A DNA stretch of 64,000 nt from Cyprinodon diabolis (Eukaryota; Chordata; Actinopteri; Cyprinodontiformes; Cyprinodontidae), in assembly GCA_030533445.1 (NCBI GenBank), contig CM060076.1:8922001-8986000 (forward strand). Reading direction: 5' to 3'. The notes beneath the pieces are model-generated. The model saw only the letters and a program-made list of their open reading frames with translations. It ran no database searches and was not told where the DNA came from. The first letter of the stretch is position 1. The number at the start of each line of letters is the position of its first letter. Position numbers and translations under genes: made by a program. Positions 23,364-37,234 of this stretch are shown here, in pieces.

Positions 23364-25735
23364 CTTAAAGAAAACCAAGTTTCTTAAGTTAAGATACTGA
23401 GCAGATCAAAACATGGAGAGGGCCCTCAGAAACACCAGGGGCAGCTTCATTCAGTCGGCAGGGCAAAGATCTCTCTTTTCATCGGGCCTCACCCTCTCCT
23501 GCAAGAAAAAAGGGAAAAAAACAAAAACATCATGAAACTAACAAACCGACAGCATTTTTGTTTAAAGGTAATTTGCCAGGTTTGTTTAAAGCATCAATCT
23601 AAATTCAAGCATGCGGCTGTCTCCCTCCACTCCTGTTACTCTCACCTCCCTAGTTCAACCTACAACTCGCTCTGATGCACACAAGCAAAGATATACTAAA
23701 TCTCAGAAGTCACAGATGTAGATCGATCTCTTTGAGCTGCAGTTGATGGACAGCAGCAAAATGAAATATCCAAACTCTAAGCTGAAACAAGCAAAAATGC
23801 CCACAGGTGTTCCCTGGAGAAGCTAATAGAGAGAGTAGCTCAGCAGCTGTCAGAAAGACTGATGTGGCAGTGCATAAGCTGTCTCATTTGCTAAACGAAA
23901 TGGCAGTATGAACCCATGGTTTTCCAGTTTCCAGTAAATTAAAATAATCTTCTTCATATCTCTGATATAAACAAGTGAATGATTATGACTTCTCACAACT
24001 GATTCTATCACAGGGCACATTGGATCATATGAAGGGAGAGCAGCCCTAAAAGGAGGAGAAAACGTTTAGAGAGAACTCATTTTTTTCTATTAGCATTAGT
24101 TTGTTAATGAGAGACCATAAACCATAAGGGTTGAAGGGAAAGTTGTGGTCATTCCTACAAACAATCTATTTTTGCCCTGAAACTGACTGACTGTTTTGTT
24201 TGTATTTATTTTCGGCAGATTTTTGGCTCACATAAACCATTTAGCATGCATGTTTGTCAGCCGTTTCATCAGCAGCCTTAGTATAATCATTCATTTCTGT
24301 AAAAAAAAAAAAAAAAGAGAAACTGACATAAATCCTGCTTCACTCAGTATCTTCTGTCTGACGTTTGTTATGTTTTTACTCCATACTCCCTTTTTTTCCC
24401 TCATTATATTAGTGATTTTAATTTCCCTTCATTGCCTCAAAAAATACCATAAAATACCTTAAAATACAAGATATTTTAAGGTTCACGTGTCTTTAAAAGA
24501 TTGAAATAATTAACCCTCGTAATCCCATATACATTTACATTACGATACATGGGAATTTACATTATTTCCCCCAAAGTTAGCAAATTCAGGGGATAATACT
24601 GAAATATATTTTTTCTTTTAATCAACCTGTGAAAGTTTAATGTCAGAAGATCTGGTTTGTACTATAAGGTTTCTCCATTTTAATACAGACATCCTTTCTG
24701 ATCAGCGACCTCTCCCTACAGCTCCTCTCTGCCACATTTAAAATGGCGGTGACGTCGACATACAAGCCAGCTGTAAATGTACAAGAATAATCTGTTCTTA
24801 AAGAGGAAACCAGACCCCAGCAGGGTTTTGGATCAGAGTGACTGCAGCCGATGTGTCTGGCTGTGCTCACATTGTTTTGTACAGTATGTCACTCCTCCCA
24901 CTTTGGCCTTACATCACCTACTGTAAAGGCAGGTTGGAGTTGCCAACAAAAAAAACAAGGGCGGGAGGGGGCTTTGCAAAAATGATTGTACATAATCCAT
25001 CACAGCACCCCTGGATTTCCCTATATGAGCTCCAGGCTGCAGGCCAGCAAACTCCTCCAAGTATAAAGTATTTAGGTCACACGCATTCACACGCCTTATG
25101 CTCTTACAGAAACTCACTATACACACACACTTTTTATACTATACACACATTTAAATTGTTGTAAGCAACTTGACGGCAGTGGTTTAAATTAGACGTAGTA
25201 AGATGCCCAGGCAAGAGCCCGCAATAGTGGAAGGATAAATAGTTTCACAGCAGTTGCGACTGACTATACAGGAAAGTCTTTTCTTTCACAATAAAAGCAT
25301 TAGCACTAGAAATGATTGTTTTGATTTAATTCCTGATTTATCCTCCTAAACTTTTAGTTTTCTGCCAAAGCTTGAACTTCTATGATATCTTTTACAAAGG
25401 ATAGAAGAGCTGTGTGTAGTCTGAATATTTCAGGTTTCAGTAAAAAAAAAAAAAATCTATGGTGTTTTTTAAATTATATAATGCAAAATTATAATCAGTG
25501 CTGCCACTGATCTGTTGAAGTAAATACATTTTCATTCAAACCTCAAATACTAAGGACATTTTAAACTATTTCATTAGCTATTTTAAATGCAGCTTTAATT
25601 CACCATTTTGGTAATAAGGACAGTTTGTACTGCATTTTATAACAGAGGATTTTGTGTGTTATTTCTTGAATGATACTTTTTACTACATTGATTTTTAGAA
25701 GGACCCCTACAACTGTCTTGTTGTTGTTATACAGG
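23364..25735. other. First dnmt3a intron, unremarkable part
   Basis: No exon supported. A 16-base poly(A) run starts at 24301. The AT content is typical of the surroundings. Confidence 0.45.
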
Positions 25736-26446
25736 CAGGATCGGAGCTAGAAGGGGGGCCAGCGGTGGCCATGGCCAACCTTACCCAATCATTGGCCACC
25801 CCTACTATTTTTTCCCTCTAATACAGATGGTAGCAGCGGTAATACTCTCAAGTGGAATATTCCAACTTATTTAGCAGTTTAATTTTCTATACGTAAACAA
25901 TTAGGTGACAACAAAAACACTGGGGTTAATTTTGCAAATCAATATACTAACATTAAAGATAAATACAGAACTTGATTTTGTCTTATATGGGGTAAAGAGA
26001 AAATTATGTCTCTGCAAGTAATCTAGGAATCTTCACTGAAATCAGAGATAAATTACTACTTTAATAATAAGTAATCCATTTAATGTAGATATTAGTACAT
26101 GTAAATATTCATTTTATAAAGAATTATTATTAATAAAAGTAGGTAAGTAATGACAATGACTAAGATGTTCACCCCAGGACTAAAAAAATGAAAGAATTTT
26201 GTCCACTATACCTTTAATTTTGACAGCATGGATGTTTAAATATATGCATCTATTTATTAGCAAACGCTGTAGGAAAGTATAGTTTGTCTTTATTTAGAAA
26301 ATATGGATGTTGTGATTGTTCATTTTCCTGTTGGAACAGTGTAGATTGACCCTGAGGTTCTGGCACCTATCCGCTTTCGGGCACCCCTCAGTGTACACTG
26401 GTTATTGCCTGGCCACCCTAATAAAAATATTCTACCTACGCCTCTG
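25736..26446. mobile_element. hAT-type element, 711 bp
   Basis: Starts caggatcggagctagaagg and ends tacctacgcctctg, with CAG/CTG termini. The 8-bp flanks tatacagg (25728-25735) and tatacggg (26447-26454) match at seven of eight bases, a slightly decayed target duplication. Near the ends ggccacccctactatttttt and ggccaccctaataaaaatatt form a repeated motif. No intact transposase frame. Confidence 0.8.
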
Positions 26447-26676
26447 TATACGGGCAATGTTTCCCTATTTCTAAAGGAACAATTTATTTTGTACTTTGCT
26501 TATAACGGGGTCTTCACATTCCCTTGTGTTTTGTAATAACACATTCTATTTTATTTATTGTTTTTGACAAACGTAGGGTATTAGATCCCTAAAAAAACTT
26601 CCTATACTTTTTGCAGGAAAGTGTTATTATTATTAGCATATTTCTTATTTACTATATAAGCAGCTATGCTTCAGTT

Positions 26677-26770
26677 ATAATCAGAATCAGAATCGGGTTT
26701 ATTGCCATTGTTAGTCAAGGAGTTCACAACTAGGAATTTTTTATGGCACAATCGTGCAACATGAAACATA
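26677..26770 (-). repeat. LINE 3' tail
   Basis: aatcagaatcagaatcgggt followed by ttattgccattgtt is the reverse of a common fish LINE 3' end, whose AATAAA-like terminus repeats a ttctga motif. Related tails are at 41885 and 56001. Confidence 0.55.
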
Positions 26771-27199
26771 TAATGTGAAATAGGTAAATAAAATTATAAA
26801 AATCTCTAAAAACACTGGGGTATAAGGCATGCAAAAAATATACTAATATATACACTTAGGATAAAAATATGGATAAATAAAAAAAAAAGTATTAAAAAAA
26901 TATATATATAAAAAGTAAAATGTACAAGGTTATACATAGTGCAAATAGAGCAGTGTGCAATACAGCAGTGTAAATGGCATGGGCAGGTTATGGAGTCTGA
27001 CATATAGTTATGTATAAACACACATGAGGAATTTTAAGAATGGGTAGAGAAAGTCAACTGAATGCCTCTAGAAACCTTGATCAACTCACTTGGCTTTTAT
27101 TTTAAGAGTTCACTGTGGAAGTACAGTTGTATTTGCTGATCCCATACTTGCCGGGCGGAAAAGCTTCATGACAATTAATATTGTGATCGACCTCAGGCG

Positions 27200-27900
27200 G
27201 CCTTTTGCTAGACAGCCTTTATAAACGGGTCTAATCCCAGCGGGGCTGTGCGGAGAGCCAGCCGCTGCTAACAGACACGTGTCTGCAGAGACGATCAGCT
27301 TTAGTGGGTCAGGTAAAGGAAAAAAAGGGAAAAAAAACACGGGGCCGCGTTTCACACCGAATGCACCCGTTAACCCTGAGAGGCGCGCTCCCGCGGGCTT
27401 CCATGGACAGCTCCTCGCGCTGATGTGTCTGTCTGCATCTGCTGGCAGCGGAGGACGGAGCATTGCCGGGGGGCAGGCGGAGAGGTATAGGGAGGCTGCG
27501 AACCAGGCGTGTTTAACACCAGTCCAGCAATGATTGAAGGTTGTCTGGTTGCTGGGATTTTCCATTAAAAAGAAAAAAAAGAAAAGAGAACCCTCTTCAA
27601 GTTCACTCGCTCTGTGCGCGAACCTCTTTGCCTTCACATCATCTGCTTACCAACGCGCGTGAGCGATAACTAGGAGTGAACAGCAGCTAGCTTAGAACGA
27701 CTGAAAATGTAATGTTTTATATTTACCGTGTCCATCGTCCCTTAGCCACCCGGACCCTGGCGGTCGTCGCTCTCTCTTTCTCTCTCTCTTGTTCACTCTT
27801 CTTCCCCCCCTCTCTCTCACTCCTCACCCCCCCTCCCAGTTCTACCGGGTCTTCTCGGACTGCTCGCGCGCACTCGAGCCGCAGAGGTTGATTTACCGCT
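27200..27900 (-). promoter_or_regulatory. CpG-rich block, likely dnmt3a promoter
   Basis: This is the densest CpG stretch of the window (cgcgctcccgcgggcttcc near 27385, and cgctcgcgcgcactcgag near 27865) with a long CT tract at 27767-27840. It lies 4 kb upstream of the dnmt3a start exon in the minus direction, as expected for a housekeeping-type promoter without a TATA box. Reading frames across it on both strands look like by-products of GC content. Confidence 0.55.
27727..27900 (-). other. Candidate non-coding first exon of dnmt3a
   Basis: Within the CpG block, gggacgatggacacg is followed on the minus strand by GTAAAT, a fair donor, at 27726. Splicing to the acceptor at about 23364 would put the first ATG used at 23351. 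The 5' end is a guess. Confidence 0.35.
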
Positions 27901-30900
27901 GGGTCCTAAAGCCCATAAATACACGCAGCAGGCATTAAAAAAACATTCATCCTGTACCTCCTGTATCATTAAAACGCACCATTAGGTGCGAAATCATAGA
28001 AAGATTTTTTTTAGACTGGCAGAAATCTTACTTCGCTCACACCAACAGATGATGGCTCCTTCTCAAAGATTAGCTTCGCACATACAATGCGCATTACGGT
28101 AATAAAGCAGTCAGGACGCCAATCTGAGGAGAAATGAGATTAAGATGAAAAAAAAAAAGAAAAGTTACATTCAGGTCATTCATATTAATGAAACATTTAC
28201 TACTTTCACATATGTTTTATTTGAAAAATTTATATTTTATAATTTTATTTGTATTTTATAATTTTACTGATTAATCTGAAATTTCTTCAGATTATTTTAG
28301 ATGGTCATCTATCTAACCAGAATAAATATTTCATAAATGTGAGGGATTTTTTATTTTTTTTTTTAGATGTGAACTCATGATTATTTAGGTCGTTTTTTCT
28401 CTATTATCAGGGATCTATTTCTCAATAATCATGGAGTAACAACACAATTTCTTTAGATAATGTTAAATGGAATGAGCAGGGTTAGACTGATGTGGCCGAC
28501 ATACAGAAAACATAATACTAAGTCAATTTGATGTGATAATATCCACTACACAGTAACAGATAGCTGTTTTACAACAATTTCATTTTTTAATCATGAAGCT
28601 ATTGCAATTTTAGCTTTAGTCATACTGAGAAAGGATCAGTTCTCATTTGCTTCAACAGAGGTCTGCAATCTGCAGCCCCAGAGACATCCTTTAGCTTTAA
28701 TAATATAGTAGGTGATCAACTACTGGTTTTATTATTTTGCATTCTGCCAACACAAAAAAAAAACACCTTCCATCAGGAAAAAATATCTTAAAGGATCACC
28801 TATAATATAATCAGAATAGGTATTTCATAATCTTACTGTAAAGATTTGCAAAAATAAAAACTTGTACTTACAGAACCATATTGATAGAAATTTATCAAGC
28901 CACAAAAATAAAAACAACGGAAAACAATCAATACTTCTTGTAAAAAAATGGGCAGTCCCAAGTTTTCCTCCTCCACTCTGACATCTCTGCAGGATCAATT
29001 TGCACATATTGCAAATAGTAGCATCGACTGCATAAGTCACAATAAATCTAATGTTAAGGCAGTCAACCATAAATGTATGACAGATCTTTGCTTGAGTTTG
29101 GCGGCAGTGAGTCAGCAGCCTTCAATAGATGAATAGGGATTTTACAACCTTTATTTGATTGACACATTTATAGAAATACATGAATCCAATGCATATATCC
29201 AGCAATTAAGTTTTTATTACCCTCTAAAATAATGTATCCTCAACTTTCATTATTTAAAGAAAGTTTCCAGAGAATGACACAAAAATATAGACATTGTTAC
29301 TTTGACCCATTAAATCTCAAAAAAATCTTTAGTAGAATTATAAAATATTTATTTTTCTATATACATTTGCACCAGAAAGTTGTAAATATGTAATTAACTA
29401 AAAGGGTCTGAAAGTTACTACTTTATTTTTCTCATAATTTCTCACTTTTTGCTTGGACCGATGGTCTGTTCTTTTACCGTAATGCACCTTGTATTCGGAA
29501 AGCTGATCTTTAACATCGGCCGCAGTAAAATCTTGTATGTACCAAACTTACTGTTCTAGTTTCAGATATGGAATTTTTTCTGGTCTCAGCTTAGAGATGC
29601 TTAGCTGCTCTTTAAAAAAAAAAAAGTTTTAATGTTTCTAAAAAAATAATAATAATACAGAGATAATCAAAGCTGCATTGAAAATAAAGCGCACCAGTGA
29701 AGAGCTTGCTGATAATTGAGGTTTGAGTGTTTCTGCGTTTGCAGCAAAACAGACATATTTGACCTTAATCAGATAGTAGCAACAAAACTCATGTTACCAG
29801 TAAAAGCATCCTTAGACCATTCAGCAGTGGGGGCTCTCATAATTACGCTTACAAGGATTTTTAATATAAACATCCACCCAGAGCAGCTTTATTCAAAGAT
29901 GCAGAGGAAATATGGTAACAACAATGTATTTGGAACATATTGATAATTTGTATAAACTTGATGTACTTCTCAGTAAAAAAAAGCTTTAAAACAAAAATTT
30001 AACTTTAACGCAAAATTATGATATAAAAAAATATATTTGATATAGGTTTTTGCTGTCTTTACTGAGATAATTTTACATTTTATGAGATCCAAGAGAGAAA
30101 AATCCTCATCAACACCAACCTCAAACCAAACATGCATAATGTAGTGAAAGCGTTAAAAAAAATTAAATAAATAAATGTACACCTCTCAAATTGAATCTGT
30201 CAATAAATTTTTAGTTGGCACAAACCACTTAGAAAGCCATTATTAATATAATTTCTCAAAATAACTAGCCTGAACACAGATTTACTTATGATGATTGAGT
30301 CATATCCAAAGCAGACTTTTGAGAAATAGCGCAATAAGCCTTAAATAAATATTCCATTTGTAGTAAATTAGACTAAATTCAATTTTACCATCAGGTGTTG
30401 ATTTAAATAAATAAAATAAGACAAACACAATGTTTTAGAATAACTGCTCACACACTTTTTATAACACCTGCTGCAGATATTATAAAGCCATGCTTTCATT
30501 GTCCAGTCTAATCCAAAAAAATTTGTTCAAAATGAATGATGAGAAAATACTGCTATAAGTTTTCATGTAAAGAAATACATTTACACTTTATAATCAGGGC
30601 TGCAGCAGCAGTTTCAACCAGCTCTACTTCAGGAACTTACATAATAAATGTCACATAACTGCATCCTTAGTTTGCAGCAAATTGTACACAATAAACTACT
30701 TTATTGCCTTCCGTTTTGGTAAATATCACCACAGTAACACTAAGCAGGTGCTTCTAAAGATTGCATATTTTTACTGCACTGTACTAAGAATGTTTTTATT
30801 AATCCTCAACATATTATGACAATTATAGCTTCCATAAAGAACAGTTATGGACTCCTTATTTTTTAAAATGAGATCAGTGTTTTTTTTTAAAATAGTTTTT

Positions 30901-32559
30901 ACAGCTTCATATTTTATAGCCAGTTGCAAGGTAAGATCCGAAAAGTCTCTGTTTGAATAGAGTCTGCCTAGAATTTTGTTCTTATTCAAAATTTTAAATC
31001 TTTAAATTGAAAGCAGAGGATACTGTCCTTTTTTTTGCAGGGAAGAGGTACAGAGGGCAAGGTTTAATGAAAGGAATATAAACAAATAAAACTAATCTGG
31101 AGCAATATGACATCAGCCAGGTTAGAATGATCCATTTTAATTTAGAGCCAAGCTGATAAAAGAGAAGAGTTGTATGCAAATTGTAAAATTGTAAAATATT
31201 TGCATATATTTCAGCCATGATATCTTTAACTGTTTTGTTTTATAGAATTACTAATATATTAAATTGAAATAAAAAAATGTGTAAAAATGAGTCAAATCAA
31301 TCATTAAATTCCATGTAAGAAATAAAAACAATAAATAAAAAAGAATTTTCAGCTTGACTTTTTTCTTTTTTATGAGAGAAGAAAAGTTTAAACTCAAACT
31401 GACCTCTGAGAAGAGAAGGGTGATCTTTACTACCATGGCTCATAACAGCACCATGTCCCTGCCAGTCATTGTTGGAAGTTATTTATAGCTAACAGGGAGG
31501 TCGCCAACAACAGAACCACCTCAATGAGCTTTGTTTGGATATGGATCATACCCCCTCCTCAAAACTCCCATTTGACCTCTGAAGGAAGCTCATGGGAACT
31601 GCTAATCAACAACAATGAGGACACTAAACCTAGAAGCCTATAGATTTGGGACAAAAATACTGGAAAGACCAAATACATTTTAATAAGGTTTGTTTACGTA
31701 AAACCCTCGTTTTTGTTCAAAAGCTATTTATTTTCTAAAAATGTGAAGCTGGCTTTGCAAACAACCTTTCCTGGCATGAACTAATATCTGCTTCTGCTTT
31801 TTCAAGCAGCAGATAAATGTAACCATTTAAAGCAGTCATTTACTCTTTGCAGCTGTTCTCTAATAATTGGCCTTGGGTTTTTTTTTCCCTTTTCATTTAA
31901 ACTTTCTAATATTTGCTCTTATGGTAGAGACATCATGAAATGAGCATTTAATGTCATTTTCTGACTCATGAGTCATAAGTAATTATGACAGTCCCCACTT
32001 TTCCATTAAATGGTAAGGTCGATTAATCTTTCTTATTTTGAAGAGTGGAAAAGAGAATCTCTGTCAGAGCAAACATGAAAGTTATTAATGACTCATCTGC
32101 AAGTGAAAAAGGCTGTTTTTGAATCAAAGGAGTCAGCAATAAGCAGAAGAAAGTTGGGCTTGACAAACATGATGCATTTTTCCTCCTGTTGCTTCTCTGA
32201 GCCACCAGTGCCTCCTATTCCTTGCCCTCTCCCTCACTCCATCCGTCCATCTACAAATGTATAGCTTCTTAATTGGAACAAGAAAACAGGTTTCAACAGA
32301 TCACATAAATTATTTGCAAAGAGCTTTGTCTACAAACAGAACAAAAATGGAGAACAAACATTTCTTTAAAATCAGAATTCTTACACAAAACAGACAGGGG
32401 TTTTAAATGATAGAAATGAACTTGATATTTTAATACAAAATTCCTAACAAGTAACTGCAGGGTGCGGGTTTAACATCTGGGTATATTTACTCGTCTTTAC
32501 CAAAGAGTTTCTTAAAATACTATTGAAAACCACTTGCACAGAGAATTGTAACTTATTCT
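27901..32559. other. Intergenic AT-rich stretch, about 4.7 kb
   Basis: No exon, RNA gene or bounded mobile element was found. It contains many homopolymer runs. It lies between the dnmt3a promoter and whatever forms the 3' end of dtnb. Confidence 0.45.
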
Positions 32560-32712
32560 AGAGTCTAGTTTATGATTGATTTTATTATGTTGTCCTGTGT
32601 TCTTATATGTCTTACTGTACTGCTGCCTCTTGGCCAGGTCTCCCTCGAAAAAGAGATTTTATCTCAAGGGACTTCTCTTAAAATAAAGGTTAAATACTTT
32701 TTTTTTTTTTTT
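32560..32712 (+). repeat. L2/Rex1-like LINE 3' tail
   Basis: gctgcctcttggccaggtct, then ccctcgaaaaagagatttta and aaaataaaggttaaatact, is the typical 3' end of a fish LINE, followed by a poly(T)-interrupted tail. Only the terminal 150 bp or so are recognisable. Confidence 0.7.
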
Positions 32713-33816
32713 GCTAAAATGTTCATATTAAAGTCTTTAAAAAAAATGATGTACTAAAACAGAAATTGAAAGAAAAGCTTGTAAAAATGTGAAACCATGC
32801 AGGAAATTAATAAGCAGTATTTTTATTATTCAAAAATCAGCCCTGTCCCCATTGGTTAAAAATAAAACAGTTGGTCGAGTCGTCATTGCGGCTGTTAAAA
32901 GGCTCGATATTTACAAAGGTATGCACAAGAAGCATTTCATAAAGAGACTCTTGATATCTTTGCAATCTTAGTTAACATAAAAACACACCAATGGTAAGGA
33001 CTACAGATTAATCTCTTCTACGCAGGAGGTGGGAATGATAATTCACTATAAGCAGGTCCGCCTTGCAGAACTTCTGACAAAGTCAAAGGAATAATTAGAA
33101 GTATGTCCCACAAGCTTAAAGTCAGTAGAAACAGGTGCATCTAAAGGGCGTTCATATACACTCGCTACAAAAGACTCCACTGTTGAAAGAAAAAAATAAA
33201 AAATACAAAAATTCTGGACATTTGGGAAGACCAATCAATTACTTGTATTCATTTGTAGCTTATTGATGTTGCCTGGAACTGTAATTTATAGTTCAACTTT
33301 TCGAAACTTGCACAGAGAAAAGCTGCAATTATAAAATATGTTGAATTTATTTATACAGGTAACACAATTATATTCTTCAAAATATTACTATGGAAGAAAA
33401 AACAGCCGATTGCGAGGACTCATTAACTCTCTGCAATCCCTCACACTGAGCATGCATGTAGCGACACTGGAGAGGAAAACTCACTTTTAACAGGAAAAAA
33501 AAAACCTCCAGCAGAACCGGGCTCAGTGAAAGCGGCGATCTGCCGAGGCCGACTGGGGATCAAGGAGGTAGAAGCAAATGAAAACAATCTAAATAAGTTC
33601 TTTGGCACCCAGGCCTCGGCAGAAGACTTCAGTGCTGTGAATCAACATATTCTTGGATGAGTAACCTAGAAAAGAATTTGTCTTCCCCCGGAGCCTGAAC
33701 ACTGGTAGTGAAGTAATCCAAAGGATGAGAGGGAATGAGAATGAGGGGGGAGATGGGTGAAAGTAAGCTTGCATTCTGAAGAGAAGCTGGGCCAGTAGCC
33801 ATAGGAAGGGGATCTA
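32713..33816. other. Intergenic stretch, nothing recognised
   Basis: AT-rich, short unrecognised frames only. Confidence 0.4.
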
Positions 33817-34063
33817 CACTGCAAAAACGATCTTAAAATGAGTAAAAAATGTCTTAAATTAAGTGTATTTACCCTTAATTTGAGCAGGTAAATGAGACGG
33901 TTTGCCAACAATTTTATTCTTAAAATAAGATAGATAATATGCACTTCAAATAAGACAATGCAATTGTGTTTTGGCAAAATCTCTCCTTTACCTCCTCAAT
34001 CCAAGAACAAATGCACTTATTTTAATAAAAAAAATGACATCTAGATTTGGATTTTTTCCAGTG
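33817..34063. mobile_element. TA-target MITE, CACTGCAAAAA family, copy 2
   Basis: A 247-bp copy starting CACTGCAAAAAC and ending TTTTTTCCAGTG, with TA on both sides (33815-33816 and 34064-34065). Its sequence is the reverse complement of the copy at 16952-17254, sharing taaattaagtgtatttaccc and gagcaggtaaatgaga. Confidence 0.85.
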
Positions 34064-35789
34064 TAGCAAGATGATTGCCTATGGAGAAGCTGCGGCCCCA
34101 GAGTTGATTGGCTGGAGCTGAATAAGGGACATCGCAGGTGGTTTCTGTCTTCCAGAATGAATTTACGCTTAAGCTTCATTACCTTATATTATGACTCTTT
34201 GTCTTTTCAAGCGCAGCAAGTATTCGAATGTAATGTGAAAGTGATTCGTTGTGAATTTTTGTTAAGCAAAATAATGCACAAATGTGTTGAGAGATATTTG
34301 ATATTTTTCTAATTCATGTTATCCTTTACTGCTGGTCCATCTGGCTTTAAACCTCAATTCTCTCTCTAGTTACTCATTTTCCAAATTTTTACTTGGGTTG
34401 TTTTTTGTTTTGAAAGATCTTAAGTTTCCCCTTAAAAAGACCGACAAAACGTTACAATCTCCCTCACAACTCACAGTGGACTTCTGGCCATATCCCAACT
34501 CAGAAAAGCTGCATTCCACATGAGGGACTTTCAGGAATCCTACGACGATAGCTTTCCAGTAACAGATGAGTGGTTTCCAAATTCTTCAACAGATTTCCAG
34601 AACAGATTGAGGCATTCATGACCTAACCCATGTTTTCCTGTTGCTGAACAGCCTTCAAAATGTCACAAAAGCCGATGAAACTCAAAGTTTGACGATAAAT
34701 ATTTATTGCAGATAAAACACAGATGCACTTTTCACTCACACCATCCCCTCCAGCAGGTTCAGGACTGGAGGTGTTTACAGTTTCAAGTCAAAGTGAGTTT
34801 GTCGACTCTCGGTCACCGTTAGACATGTATGCAGAAACACGAGCTCTTGTTTGTTTGTTAAATTATTTATGCAGCCAGTCAATCACTGTGGAGATTGGAA
34901 TGTGACAATCTCTGTCCCAAGCAGTCAAACACGGTAAAGAACTGGGGAAAAAATAATAAAGACTGATGCATAAAAGAGCAAAATGTTGAATTTTAGCTTC
35001 CAAGCAAACAAGGAAAGCTCTGAAAAGCACGTTGTGTTGATTGAATTGAATCAAAACACATATTTCGTTTGTACTTTGTAGAATTTAACACCTCAAAACT
35101 CAAACTCATCAGATTGTACATTAAGAAAAAAAAGACAGCAAAGTAAAAAGTGGGCTTAGCCAGGTGTCTTTTAAAAACTAAAAGATTAATTACAGCCTAG
35201 ACACCAAGTGTAGGATGTCAGAACGCTGCTTCAGTGATTTAGGTCCTTATAAAAAATTTAAACGCAAAGAATTACAACTTGTAAATAATTTAAGGTCTGT
35301 TCAATAAATGTTAACTTCCGTTTTGCTTCAGCTTTAACAAGCACAAATATAACTACTGAGACTGTGTTTATTAATCAGAAGAACTTCCTGTTTCGAGTTT
35401 ACCCATTAGAACCCAAATGAAAAGAAACGGAAATCAATTCTGTGACATCTAAGATTTTTTTTATTCTTTTTATTATTTTTTTTTATTCCACAGCAGCATT
35501 GCTTCTGCCTGTAGGGCATCTGTGTGAACTTAAGGAAAAACTTCAAAACCTGAACAATCCATGCAAAGCAAAGCATTTCTTAAAATTTCGGACTTGTTCA
35601 GATTCCTTTCATGTATAGCTGACGTTCTCTTGAACTGGTAAAAACCTGCACGAAAACATAAATTCAAGAAGGAAAATAGCAAAAGATGCAAAAAGACAGA
35701 ATTTTTAAGGTGGTATGATTTAATTTGGGATTAAAAAAATGGGTCATTGCCCTCATGCTTCCAAACCAAGTTTATTTACTGCGTTTTTA
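34064..35789. other. Intergenic stretch or dtnb 3'UTR
   Basis: No coding exon seen. A minus-strand AATAAA at 34707-34702, followed by a T/GT-rich stretch, could be a polyadenylation site if dtnb has a long 3'UTR. Confidence 0.3.
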
Positions 35790-36240
35790 AAAAGTATCCA
35801 TCCCTCTTAAACCTTAAATTTGATATGGTCACATCTTAATCAGTAAAAACATGGTGGTGGCAACTTCATGATGTGGGGATGCACATCTTGGACAGAGGTT
35901 CACCTTCCTGTAGGTTAGCGACCATTAAAGCACAGCCAGATCTTCAGAGGAATGTTTAGGAACAAACCAGATCCATGTCAAGGTTCAGACCTTAAATCCA
36001 TCCGTCCGTCTGTGGCGAAACTTAAAACGATGCTGCAGAGGCTCTCTGTCCAATGTGATGGAGATGGTTTTAGGACTATTTTCGTCTCTATATGTGAAAA
36101 GCAAAAGAAGTGCAGCACCAACTCAGGAAGACATAACATTCAGATCAAGTTTAAGGTTATTATCTCTTCATGATTTTTAATGACAAACTGATTTTTTTAC
36201 CGTTTAAGAGCAGTGAATACTTTTAAAAAGCACCGTAATT
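35790..36240 (+). pseudogene. Tc1-like transposon relic
   Basis: aaacatggtggtggcaactt followed by catgatgtggggatgc encodes KHGGGNFMMWGC, a broken version of the Tc1 transposase GGGSVMLWGC block. A later gtgaatacttttaaaaagca piece resembles a Tc1 terminal region. Many stops. Confidence 0.55.
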
Positions 36241-36315
36241 ATTCAAGTGATCAAGATAAATATTTTCTATTTTACAAAACTTAAACTGTTGATAAAACTC
36301 ACACACATAACCTAC

Positions 36316-36345
36316 ATACACAGACACACACACACACACACACCA
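36316..36345. repeat. Short (CA)n microsatellite
   Basis: A run of about 12 CA units, slightly interrupted. Confidence 0.8.
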
Positions 36346-37099
36346 CAGTAATCAGAAAGCTCCTGTTCAACTGTAGTACCAGAATACACAAAGCCTGAAC
36401 CCTCTGAGCTGCCATAGAGGCACCCGTGGCTCCATCGCTGTCCTTTTTTTTAGACAAAAATATATCCAAAAAGTCAACTTCACTATGATAAAGTTTGTTT
36501 TTACAGTGCTAGAACCAGAGCTGGAAAATGACATTTGGCTTTTGTCCATATTGGGCATCACTTTTTACTGTTAGGGGAAGCTTTGTGTCCATGTTTTTGT
36601 AAACAGTATGATTACAGACACTATCTGAAGTCTTTAACACCTCCACTACATGGAGGCAGCTCCGTGGGAATTAAAGCTTAAATGTCTCAGCAGGATCTGA
36701 CCACTCTCATAAACACATAAAGCACTCAAACTGAAAGATTACATGACAGAAAAACAAATCAAAGCAATAAATATTAAGCACACAGTGCTCAAACCTAAAA
36801 TTTATCAGCTCAGTCCTCACTTTTTTAACTTTCTCTAATTTTCTTCAATATTTCCTTTCTATTCCAAAAGCTTCCCGTCCCTAAAAATCCTCCAAGCATC
36901 CTCCTTTCCAAGTCCCTCCCACTTCCTCGAACCTCCTCCACCTAAACGATGCATCAGCACACATTCCAACACGCGCATGCTACAGTACATGTCAGTAGGT
37001 TTTCAGAGTCCTCATTTGATTATGCAAGATCAGATCAAAAACAACAAAAACAGGGAACACTGCAACAAGACACACGCATGATCACAACTATACATCAGT

Positions 37100-37234
37100 A
37101 GAGACCGGCTGCGGTCGTTTGGCGTCCAGCATCCTAATTGGTTGTTGGGCATAGAAGACTAAAACCAATGACTGTTGCCCATCTCAGCCCTGGTGCGGTC
37201 AGTCATCTTTGGCCTCGATAAATCACGAGTATGT
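37100..37234 (-). other. Candidate alternative last exon of dtnb
   Basis: On the minus strand a pyrimidine-rich ttcctttctctccag ends at 37235 and is followed by GC-richer sequence. If dtnb exon 18 is spliced at GACAGAG|gtttgt (41135), joining here would replace the C-terminus with DILVIYRGQR and a stop. There is no homology to support the peptide, so this rests on splice signals and composition only. Confidence 0.25.

Noticed and set aside
27110..27637. A 175-codon open frame on the minus strand in the CpG-rich block
   Set aside because: No recognised domain, a phenylalanine run from a poly(A) stretch, and composition explained by the GC-rich promoter region.
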